Below are positions 1-5,580 of a stretch of 7,461 nucleotides of DNA, piece after piece (the first letter of the stretch is position 1; each line of letters starts with the position of its first letter). The position numbers and the translations under genes were made by a program. Below the pieces are notes generated by a model that was not told the DNA's origin, did no database searches, and worked only from the letters and a program-made list of their open reading frames with translations. The stretch spans positions 1-7,461 of the forward strand of contig CABRZK010000115.1 in NCBI GenBank assembly GCA_902475415.1, given 5' to 3'. This stretch comes from an uncultured Eubacterium sp. Its GTDB lineage: Bacteria > Bacillota > Clostridia > Lachnospirales > Lachnospiraceae.

Positions 1-56
1 ATTGGAGTGAAAGAAAATGTATTACGGTTACCTCACGCATTTTCTTTCACTCCAAT
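1..56. repeat. 19-bp perfect inverted repeat, candidate att site or hairpin
   Basis: Bases 1-19 (ATTGGAGTGA...) are the exact reverse complement of 38-56, around an 18-base spacer with GGTTACC near its centre. The arm may extend beyond the window. The right arm encodes the C-terminus of the orphan recombinase-domain protein. A dyad of about 56 bases at the distal end of an integrase module is close to the usual size of large serine recombinase att sites (about 40-50 bp, two inverted half-sites). The axis falls between bases 28 and 29 (TT). Equally it could be a transcript hairpin ending the recombinase operon; any T-run would lie outside the window. Confidence 0.9.
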
Positions 57-437
57 CAAACTGTATAGGTATTCTGCCTGTTCTGCTGGATTTTCAAATT
101 GTTTTGAAGGAATATCCATGCAGAAATCATGAAGGATACTCGGTTCGATACATCTTTTTTTGCCTCGCTGACAATGTGCAGCAGAGCGTTTTTCGATCTC
201 TGTCTGCACCAACGCAAATAACGCTTTATCGATAATTGGTGGATAATATTGATCGCCCAGATAAATTTCTCTTTGCAGCATTTTCTTGATCTGGCTGTGA
301 CAATTATGCAAGCCTGCTGTTTCTGCCGCTTCTGTCAGACTCATGCCATTAAGATAGTTGTGAAACATGGTATTCAGAATGCAGGCTTCATTTTCATCAA
401 TGACCGCTTTTCCGGATTCTATTCTGTAGCCATACAT
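33..437 (-). CDS. Orphan recombinase-domain protein without catalytic domain
   Basis: The start is ATG 437, directly behind AAAGGAGG (445-452). The frame extends up to 467, but that part is inside the recombinase end and has no comparable site. The 134-residue product begins MYGYRIESGKAVIDENEA and continues NYLNGMSLTEAAETAGLHN...MLQREIYLGDQYYPPIIDKALF. This matches the pattern of the serine recombinase 'Recombinase' DNA-binding domain. The equivalent segment of the neighbouring enzyme is YGYTRNADGEMIIEPQEA...NEKYMGDALF. There is no resolvase domain, no catalytic serine and no zinc ribbon. It is probably a partner or paralogue that binds recombination-site DNA or the main enzyme, not an active recombinase. 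The 19-base overlap argues for coupled synthesis. The last codons (IGVKENA, stop TGA at 35-33) lie in the right arm of the inverted repeat at 1-56. Confidence 0.78.
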   Translation of the reverse strand: MYGYRIESGKAVIDENEACILNTMFHNYLNGMSLTEAAETAGLHNCHSQIKKMLQREIYLGDQYYPPIIDKALFALVQTEIEKRSAAHCQRGKKRCIEPSILHDFCMDIPSKQFENPAEQAEYLYSLIGVKENA

Positions 438-1963
438 TGCAGTTCCTCCTTTAGTTTTAATCCGCATTTCAAATAAAAAACAGCTGTTTTTCTGTCGGTA
501 ATGACGATTTTATCAACATACTCTGTAAACTGTTCCTCGTCAAAGGCAGTGAGCATTTCACTGTGATCAATCAATTTCATCAGCTTTTCTGTTTCACGCA
601 ATAGAATTGCACCCTGAGATTCTGCATTTGAACATTGCATCATTTCCATACGATACAGATCTTCCTGCTTTTTCATATCATTCAGTTCACGATTGAAAAC
701 CACATTGTCTATCATATTCTGAGCCCTCAGCTTACGGAGATTATCCGTTCTGACTGACAGTAATTTGATTTTTTCCTGCAATTCTCTGATATGGATGACA
801 TTTTCATCACCTGCGGATGCTGCAACAGAATCATAATAGGGTTTCAGCAGAATTCCTTTTGCGTATATGAGTTTATTGATCATTGTAACAAAAGCTGTCT
901 TTAAACTGTCGTCACGGATGCTTTTCATATCGCAACGTGAAATATCGTTGATATGTGTGATACAACACCAGGAAATCCGATTATTTGACTGCCTTTTCAT
1001 GACACTGCCGCAGTTACAGAATATTTTACCGGAAAAGCAATATCTGTTTTCGTATATGCCACTGCCTTTCTGGTGGTTTCTTGCTCTCCACCGGATCGTT
1101 TCCTGTGCCTGGTCGAACAATTCTCTGCTGATAATGGGTTCGTGATGATCGTGAATCAGAAATGACTCCATTTCGCCGTGATTCTTCTTTCGTTTGAAAC
1201 TGTCTGTTGTAAATGTTTTTTGGAACAGAGCATCGCCCATATACTTTTCATTACCAATAATATTCAGTATGCTTGTGCTTGTCCAGTTTGCTCCTTTTCT
1301 TGGAATAATACCATCAGCGTTCAGCTTTTTGGCGATTCTGTGTGAACCGAGTCCGGAAACAACCATTTTGAAAATGCGTTTTACAATTTTTGCTTCTTGT
1401 GGTTCAATGATCATTTCTCCATCTGCATTGCGTGTGTAACCATATGGTACACAGCTGAACTTGAATGTGCCGTTTCTGAATTTTCTCTGGATCGACCATT
1501 TCAGGTTCTTTGAAATCGACATTGATTCCTCTTCAGCCATGCTGCTTAAGGTAGAAAGAATCAATTCACTGTCCATTGTACCGGTATTGAGATTTTCCTT
1601 TTCAAAGTATATCGGTATTTGTAGCCGGATCAGTTCTCTGACAATTGACAGACAATCTGCTGTGTTTCTGGAAAATCTGCTGATTGATTTGGTAAGAATA
1701 TAGTTGACTTTACCATTTCTGCAATCCTGAAGCAGAGCCTGTAAGCCATCACGTGTGTCAGAACTTGTACCTGAAATGCCTGAATCATAGTATATTCCGG
1801 CACATTCCCAATCGGCATGAGCCCTGATGCAGGATTCATAGTGTTCCTTTTGTGTTTCAAGGCTTTCAAGCTGATCATGATTATCTGTTGAAACACGACA
1901 GTAAGCAGCTACACGACATAATGTTTGCTTTTGCTTTTTCGCTTCGATTTTTCTTACAATCAT
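419..1963 (-). CDS. Large serine recombinase (probable phage integrase)
   Basis: The 514-residue protein is complete. Residues 16-165 are the resolvase catalytic domain. AAYCRVSTDN carries nucleophile Ser25 with Arg23. YDSGISGT, TKSISRFSRN (92-100, active-site arginines) and MAEEES (142-147) are intact, so it should be active. A long helix leads to the Recombinase domain (about 170-290, starting VPYGYTR and including the GNEKYMGD segment). Next is a zinc-ribbon domain with candidate ligands Cys316, Cys318, Cys333 or Cys334 and Cys344. A coiled coil follows (about 388-440), the kind that controls synapsis and directionality. Enzymes of this type join attP and attB by double-strand cleavage with rotation. 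Position at the phage end after lysis genes fits an integrase. ATG 1963 has AAAGGAGG (1970-1977) upstream. Its last codons contain the next gene's Shine-Dalgarno and overlap it by 19 bases. Confidence 0.93.
   Translation of the reverse strand: MIVRKIEAKKQKQTLCRVAAYCRVSTDNHDQLESLETQKEHYESCIRAHADWECAGIYYDSGISGTSSDTRDGLQALLQDCRNGKVNYILTKSISRFSRNTADCLSIVRELIRLQIPIYFEKENLNTGTMDSELILSTLSSMAEEESMSISKNLKWSIQRKFRNGTFKFSCVPYGYTRNADGEMIIEPQEAKIVKRIFKMVVSGLGSHRIAKKLNADGIIPRKGANWTSTSILNIIGNEKYMGDALFQKTFTTDSFKRKKNHGEMESFLIHDHHEPIISRELFDQAQETIRWRARNHQKGSGIYENRYCFSGKIFCNCGSVMKRQSNNRISWCCITHINDISRCDMKSIRDDSLKTAFVTMINKLIYAKGILLKPYYDSVAASAGDENVIHIRELQEKIKLLSVRTDNLRKLRAQNMIDNVVFNRELNDMKKQEDLYRMEMMQCSNAESQGAILLRETEKLMKLIDHSEMLTAFDEEQFTEYVDKIVITDRKTAVFYLKCGLKLKEELQCMATE
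445..452 (-). promoter_or_regulatory. Shine-Dalgarno inside the recombinase 3' end
   Basis: The minus strand reads AAAGGAGG seven bases before ATG 437. It lies within the last codons of the large recombinase, so the downstream protein starts 19 bases before the recombinase stop. This fixes the start of the orphan recombinase-domain gene and shows an evolved overlap. Confidence 0.85.
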
Positions 1964-1989
1964 AAGCTTCCTCCTTTCCGTGTAGTATG

Positions 1990-2181
1990 TTAGCTCTTTT
2001 TCGATGATATATCAAGCGATTTTGGAAATAAGTCTGCAAGTATCGGGGAGAATTTTTGCCTGTTTAATTCCTGTAATTTGTCATACTCGACAGTTGTGAT
2101 CAAACCAAGATTTAAGAGCATTTTTGCTGTTTTGTCTGCCCGATGATAATTCAGCTCATCCAATAGTTTCTGTTGTTCCAT
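1990..2181 (-). CDS. SHOCT-like small protein upstream of a serine recombinase
   Basis: This 63-residue protein starts at ATG 2181, five bases after a perfect AGGAGGTG (2187-2194). That site argues for independent translation even though the frame is continuous with the amidase. The sequence MEQQKLLDELNYHRADKTAKML...GLITTVEYDKLQELNRQKFSPILADLFPK has the SHOCT-like pattern: a short helix, then 'lxxGLIT.xEYdkL...N...FsP.la.l.P'. Such small proteins are often found just before serine recombinase genes in Clostridia prophages and mobile elements. Their role is not established to my knowledge; SHOCT domains are usually thought to mediate oligomerisation. It could modulate recombinase assembly or direction (inference). 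It ends 26 bases before the recombinase start. Confidence 0.8.
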   Translation of the reverse strand: MEQQKLLDELNYHRADKTAKMLLNLGLITTVEYDKLQELNRQKFSPILADLFPKSLDISSKKS

Positions 2182-3183
2182 CAAAACACCTCCTACAGTG
2201 TCTATGGAAATGAAAATCTGTTTTGACGAAAAAAATCCCCACGAAATATGAAAAAAATCATACTTCGTGGGGAAGATCAGCTGATTCACTTTTTTCTGCA
2301 CTTCATTGTAGTCATAACCTGCCTCGGTAAGACGTTTCTTACGTTCCGCACCATTACCCCATTTACCCTGAATGACTTCACGGGCAACCTCATCAACGGA
2401 CTTCTTTGCAGGATACACCTGCTTGCCATTACTGTCAAAAACAGCATATCCCGTCTTGCAGGCTTTCTTTGCGTTTTCAAGAGAAGAGAAAGCACCAATC
2501 TGCGACTTAGCATCAGTCCATGACTTTCTTACTCGATAAAGCTGTTTTGCAGGTGCAGGGGTTGTCGGTGTAGAACCCGAATTGAGATAAGACTGCACCT
2601 TAGCTTTGAAAGCTGCCCAATGAGGCAGAATGTATGCGGGACACATCTTGTAGGGATTTCTTGCAGTATTAAGGTAGTCTACGCTGCCGGACTTTCCGTC
2701 ACGGACATTTAACCAATGCGTGTGGGTATAAAGGTGATTGATGTCAAGATTGTATTTCTTTAGAAGTGCTGCGGCAAGTCTTGCACAGTTATCCTCTGAC
2801 TTCTTATCTGTAGAATTGTAAGCAGAACTCATAATACACTCAATGGCGATGGTTCTGCGGTTTCCGTTTCCGCTGCCATCAGCAGCGTGCCAGCCACTTA
2901 AGGATAGAGGCAGATTCTGCCATGCACAAGTATTGTCAACGTAATAATGTACTCTGACATCTTTCATATTTCCATTGACGGTTGCTCTTGTGTACTGCTC
3001 CGCAGATGTCGTTCCGCTTGCTACAGAAATCCAGTCGGTATTGTGGACTGTTACACCGATAACTTTGCCCTCCATTGAAACAGAGGGCATATCGATTCTG
3101 TTGGGGTTATGTTTTGTGAGTAAATACTCGTTTATTTTCACTCCGTTCAGAGTAGTTGATGTATCAGATTTTAAAATAGCCAT
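1990..3183 (-). CDS. Endolysin: amidase_2 with Cpl-7 domain, extended through a terminator
   Basis: The enzyme part is an N-acetylmuramoyl-L-alanine amidase (PGRP/Amidase_2) that cuts the glycan-peptide bond of peptidoglycan for lysis. Domain marks are VTVHNTD (His47, probable zinc ligand), GWHAADG (98-104), AIEC (113-116), a late THTHW histidine region (153-157) and KMCP (Cys181). A Thr/Pro linker follows. Next comes YRVRKSW...AFSSLENAKKAC...VFDSNGKQVYP (216-258), a small SPOR-like module common in such lysins. A Cpl-7-type wall-binding repeat follows (VDEVAREVIQGKWGNG...AGYDYNEVQKKVNQLI, 263-303). Such proteins normally stop here. Instead the frame continues through a terminator hairpin (about 304-316) and spacer into the whole SHOCT-like gene (335-397). 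I infer that the functional endolysin is about residues 1-303 and that its stop codon was lost. The holin stop directly abuts ATG 3183, with AGGAGG upstream. Confidence 0.85.
   Translation of the reverse strand: MAILKSDTSTTLNGVKINEYLLTKHNPNRIDMPSVSMEGKVIGVTVHNTDWISVASGTTSAEQYTRATVNGNMKDVRVHYYVDNTCAWQNLPLSLSGWHAADGSGNGNRRTIAIECIMSSAYNSTDKKSEDNCARLAAALLKKYNLDINHLYTHTHWLNVRDGKSGSVDYLNTARNPYKMCPAYILPHWAAFKAKVQSYLNSGSTPTTPAPAKQLYRVRKSWTDAKSQIGAFSSLENAKKACKTGYAVFDSNGKQVYPAKKSVDEVAREVIQGKWGNGAERKKRLTEAGYDYNEVQKKVNQLIFPTKYDFFHISWGFFSSKQIFISIDTVGGVLMEQQKLLDELNYHRADKTAKMLLNLGLITTVEYDKLQELNRQKFSPILADLFPKSLDISSKKS
2187..2194 (-). promoter_or_regulatory. Shine-Dalgarno deciding the SHOCT-like gene start
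   Basis: The minus strand reads AGGAGGTG here, five bases before ATG 2181. It is one of the strongest sites in the window and sits within a frame that would otherwise be read as an amidase tail. Its presence shows that the small gene is a separate translation unit. I find no convincing promoter between the terminator and this site. Confidence 0.85.
2229..2272 (-). terminator. Intrinsic terminator after the lysis module
   Basis: On the minus strand a 14-bp stem with one mismatch (2272-2259 pairing with 2250-2237) begins CCCCACGAA and closes TTCGTGGGG. It has an 8-nt loop and is followed by A and then seven T (2235-2229). This is a classic rho-independent terminator ending the tail-lysis transcript. 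Unusually it lies inside the open reading frame of the amidase, starting right after codon 304. A ribosome following RNA polymerase could melt the stem, and terminated transcripts would lack a stop codon. The plus strand has no T-run after the stem, so termination should be one-way. Confidence 0.85.
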
Positions 3184-3618
3184 TTATTCGTCCTCCTTTT
3201 CATCTTCGGTTCTGCCTACCTTGGTTTGCAGAACATCAATTGCTTTTTTGAATGCAGGCGGGAAAGGGATTCCCATAAGTGTTGTATTCTCGATAATGGA
3301 AAGCAGTTCGTTCAGGCAAAAGCTGATGCAGACTGCATCTCTGATGTAGTTTGTGCCAATGAGAATATCGATTCTCACGCCGACCACTACCATAAGCAGA
3401 ATACAAAACTTTTTCGCAAGACCAACCCAGCCTGCTGTGCTGTTGAGTGTGCCGCTTTCGCTGTGTTTGGATTTGCCCATTGCCGCAGTCACGATTCCCG
3501 TTACAAAATCAATGCCCATGAATACTACAAGTGTTGCAAGAGCAGAATCCCAGCCACCGAGCAGCGTTGCAATAAATCCGCCGACAATTCCTGCAATCAG
3601 GCAAATGGTATCTTTCAT
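3184..3618 (-). CDS. Phage holin, TcdE/phage_holin_4 family
   Basis: This 144-residue membrane protein belongs to the 'toxin secretion/phage lysis holin' family (Phage_holin_4_1, related to TcdE). Holins oligomerise in the cytoplasmic membrane and open it at a set time to release the endolysin. Four hydrophobic segments are visible at about residues 5-21, 24-46, 70-88 and 92-110. The family-typical VFMGIDFVTGI lies in helix 2 and LNELLSIIENTTLMGIPFP in the fourth. The C-terminus is highly charged (GRTEDEKEDE), as usual for a cytoplasmic tail. ATG 3618 is supported by AAGGAGTG eight bases or so upstream, inside the fibre gene's end. Its TAA is directly followed by the amidase ATG, and the amidase Shine-Dalgarno AGGAGG lies in this gene's last codons. 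Length is normal for the family. Confidence 0.9.
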   Translation of the reverse strand: MKDTICLIAGIVGGFIATLLGGWDSALATLVVFMGIDFVTGIVTAAMGKSKHSESGTLNSTAGWVGLAKKFCILLMVVVGVRIDILIGTNYIRDAVCISFCLNELLSIIENTTLMGIPFPPAFKKAIDVLQTKVGRTEDEKEDE

Positions 3619-3622
3619 AAGA

Positions 3623-4876
3623 TCACTCCTTCATAAATTTAATAGACTTCACCATCGGATGTGAATTATCCGATGTGCCGCTGAATGCAAGATAATATTC
3701 TCCCTTAGGAATACTTTCCAGAGACTGCATCACAGAAACAAAATCATCGGAATAAAGCCATTGAAAGGATAATTGCAAGGCATTTTCTGCCTTGATCTCC
3801 TCGTAGATATACTGAGCCAGTTCCGCCCCTGTTTTATCTGTCTTTTTCACGAGATAGAATATTGCATTTTCTGATGCACCAACCATATAGCTTAAAAGCA
3901 GCTTCATTTTTGAAGTAATGGCGACAGGTGTCAGAAACATCACAAAAACACTTCCTGCCCAACTGAAATCGTTCTGATTGAAATACAGAGCATATTCATT
4001 TTCAGAACAGCAGAAATGCGGATAGCTCTCTGCAAATCCTGCAAGAGAATGATAACCATCATTGTAATAAGTGTAGATGCTGTCACCATATTTCTGCAAG
4101 GCATCAGAACTGCTTTCAAATACAGAGATATAGCTGATACCGGATATTTGCCTGATTTGCTCCTGTAATTCTGCAATATCAGCTTTTGTTGCATAATTTG
4201 ACATATCGGGAGTGATTCCGTCTTTGCCGTCAGCACCTTTGAGACTTTGAAGCCATTCTGTTTCTGTTCCTGAAAATCCATGTTCTACGGCAATAATATA
4301 GGCGGATTTTCCGTCAATTCCGTCACGCCCCGGAAGTCCGTCTGCACCATTTCTACCGTCACATCCATCTTTGCCGTTTACTCCGTCCTTGCCGTCAACA
4401 CCTTTCAGGCTTTCAAGCCATTCAACCTCTGTGCCTACAAATCCATGTTCTATAGCAATTTCGAATGCTGATTTACCATCTTTGCCTTTATCAGAAATCT
4501 TCTGCAAAAGCTGCTGATATAAATCAGGAGTAGGCGGAACATTACTGTTTTCGCCCTCAAATCCCGATGGTCTGATGTGCAGTGTTTTGACCACAGTCGT
4601 TGCCCTGACGGTTTCAGAAGATGCCGCATCATAGCCGAAAAGTGACATTTTCACAGTTCCTGCAAGCAGTTCTAACGGCAGAAAACAGCTTGTCTCCACA
4701 GTCCCAAGAACTCGGTTGTAGGTGTTTTCATCCTGTGTGAACTGCACTACCTTATGCAGCGGTTTCCAGCTGTTATCAAATGCAAAATGCACCTTTACAA
4801 ATGCGATCTGATTCGCCGCAATGATCTCATGTTCCAGCGTTTCGATGTTCTGCCCCTTTACAAGAAATTTTATCAT
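3623..4876 (-). CDS. Tail fibre: BppU-like N-terminus with collagen-like repeats
   Basis: The product has 417 residues. Residues 1-105 form a beta-rich domain resembling the N-terminal domain of phage baseplate upper proteins (BppU/DUF2479 type), which anchors appendages to the baseplate. Residues 134-165 and 189-220 are two copies of a motif of the form GKSAxxIAxEHGFxGTExEWLxSLKG followed by DGKDG. This motif is frequent in Firmicute prophage fibres. Between and overlapping them lies an uninterrupted collagen-like Gly-X-Y run of about 11 triplets (about 159-191), expected to form a trimeric rod. A short coiled coil (ADIAELQEQIRQI, about 232-244) leads to a C-terminal domain (246-417) that I do not recognise and that is the likely host-binding or trimerising head. 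ATG 4876 overlaps the LRR stop as ATGA and has GAGGTGA upstream. The TGA at 3625-3623 lies inside the holin's Shine-Dalgarno (AAGGAGTGA), a coupled arrangement. Confidence 0.8.
   Translation of the reverse strand: MIKFLVKGQNIETLEHEIIAANQIAFVKVHFAFDNSWKPLHKVVQFTQDENTYNRVLGTVETSCFLPLELLAGTVKMSLFGYDAASSETVRATTVVKTLHIRPSGFEGENSNVPPTPDLYQQLLQKISDKGKDGKSAFEIAIEHGFVGTEVEWLESLKGVDGKDGVNGKDGCDGRNGADGLPGRDGIDGKSAYIIAVEHGFSGTETEWLQSLKGADGKDGITPDMSNYATKADIAELQEQIRQISGISYISVFESSSDALQKYGDSIYTYYNDGYHSLAGFAESYPHFCCSENEYALYFNQNDFSWAGSVFVMFLTPVAITSKMKLLLSYMVGASENAIFYLVKKTDKTGAELAQYIYEEIKAENALQLSFQWLYSDDFVSVMQSLESIPKGEYYLAFSGTSDNSHPMVKSIKFMKE
4218..4486. repeat. Imperfect direct repeat in the fibre gene
   Basis: Two imperfect copies of about 100 bases, roughly 4218-4320 and 4383-4486, lie head to tail about 165 bases apart. 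Each encodes the GKSA...EHGF.GTE.EWL.SLKG.DGKDG motif. They flank the DNA encoding the central Gly-X-Y triplets, which is itself a 9-base periodic repeat. The copies differ at many codon positions, so the duplication is not recent. The repetition could allow length change by recombination. Confidence 0.75.
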
Positions 4877-5580
4877 GACTTCACCTCTTTCCAGGTTTTC
4901 GTACCTGCAACATATTCCATATATCCATCAAGGCACTGGATTTTTTTAAGCGGAGATTCGATATCAACTGCATGACTGTCCCAGTTTGTATTTTTCTTCA
5001 CAGCGTTCCAGTCAGCAAGAGAACCTTCATAGGTAATTTGATTCAGGGATTCACAGTAATTGAAACAGCCACCCACAATTTCCTTGACATTTCTGGTAAG
5101 AGTAAGATTTTTCAATTTTGTGCATCGTACAAACATTCTGTCACTAATGACTTTGCCGCCGTATCGCACCGTTTCAAGATACTGACACTCGCTGAATGTC
5201 ATTGCACCAACTGTTGTAACAGAGAATGGAACGGTTACAGACTTGATTGCCGTTCCTGCAAATGCATTCACGCCAAGTTCCGTAACACGTTCCGGAATCT
5301 TCAGTTCTGTTAAACCATTAAGACTCTGATGATAAATGTAACCGTCAATATGCGGCAGAAATGCAGCCTTTTTGATTGCTGTAAGTGTTGTCGGAAGTGA
5401 TACTGTTTTCAGATTGTCGCAATACTGAAAAAGTCGTTCTCCAATGCCGGTTACACCTTCTGAAACAATAACCGACTTGATCTTTGCATTGTTTTGCAAT
5501 GGTGACGGATTGCTGTCAGTAGAATAGTCAAACGTTGCAAAGATCAAGTCGGTTATTGTTTCAGAAGGTGTAACCGGCAT
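4873..5580 (-). CDS. BspA-like leucine-rich-repeat protein in the tail operon
   Basis: This 235-residue protein carries BspA-type LRR_5 repeats from about residue 34 to 185. Units are spaced roughly 20-23 residues apart, for example IKSVIVSEGVTGIGERLFQYC, NLKTVSLPTTLTAIKKAAF, TELKIPERVTELGVNAFAG, IKSVTVPFSVTTVGAMTF and LKNLTLTRNVKEIVGGCF. The stretch ITYEGSLADWNAV followed by NTNW is typical of the final repeat in this family. No signal peptide or anchor is visible, unlike secreted BspA adhesins. Together with its place between baseplate and fibre genes, this suggests a virion part binding a surface ligand; ligand unknown. ATG 5580 is the only plausible start. It has just a weak upstream ACAGG and overlaps the previous gene, so translation probably depends on coupling. 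The first 15 codons (MPVTPSETITDLIFA) lie wholly in one arm of a perfect inverted repeat, and residues 33-46 in the other. The gene ends in a 4-base ATGA overlap with the fibre gene. Confidence 0.75.
   Translation of the reverse strand: MPVTPSETITDLIFATFDYSTDSNPSPLQNNAKIKSVIVSEGVTGIGERLFQYCDNLKTVSLPTTLTAIKKAAFLPHIDGYIYHQSLNGLTELKIPERVTELGVNAFAGTAIKSVTVPFSVTTVGAMTFSECQYLETVRYGGKVISDRMFVRCTKLKNLTLTRNVKEIVGGCFNYCESLNQITYEGSLADWNAVKKNTNWDSHAVDIESPLKKIQCLDGYMEYVAGTKTWKEVKS
5444..5580. repeat. 45-bp perfect inverted repeat at the LRR gene start
   Basis: Bases 5444-5488 are the exact reverse complement of 5536-5580, with a 47-base spacer. Pairing fails at 5443/5581 and 5489/5535; after two mismatches four more pairs follow (5491-5494 with 5530-5533). 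The 5536-5580 arm holds the ATG and first 15 codons of the LRR protein plus, in another frame, the last codons and stop of the preceding gene. The other arm encodes part of the first leucine-rich repeat. In the minus-strand transcript it would form a very stable hairpin whose first paired base is the A of the LRR start codon. Confidence 0.97.

Noticed and set aside
33..467. Longer N-terminal version of the orphan recombinase-domain protein starting at 467.
   Set aside because: The extra ten residues are encoded by the Shine-Dalgarno region itself inside the recombinase gene. ATG 437 is preceded by AAAGGAGG.
2223..2252. Plus-strand promoter-like boxes TTGACG and TATGAA about 18 bases apart, pointing antisense into the amidase gene.
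   Set aside because: They fall within the A-run and stem of the minus-strand terminator, the -10 match is only four of six, and no plus-strand gene follows.
2975..3664. Plus-strand open frames of 103 to 136 codons opposite the amidase and holin.
   Set aside because: They are antisense to genes with clear families, lack ribosome binding sites and show no recognisable domains.
3653..3675. Eight-base inverted repeat CATCGGAT/ATCCGATG near the 3' end of the fibre gene, just before the holin.
   Set aside because: It is short, lies inside conserved-frame coding sequence and has no T-run, so it is not a terminator. A chance match is likely.
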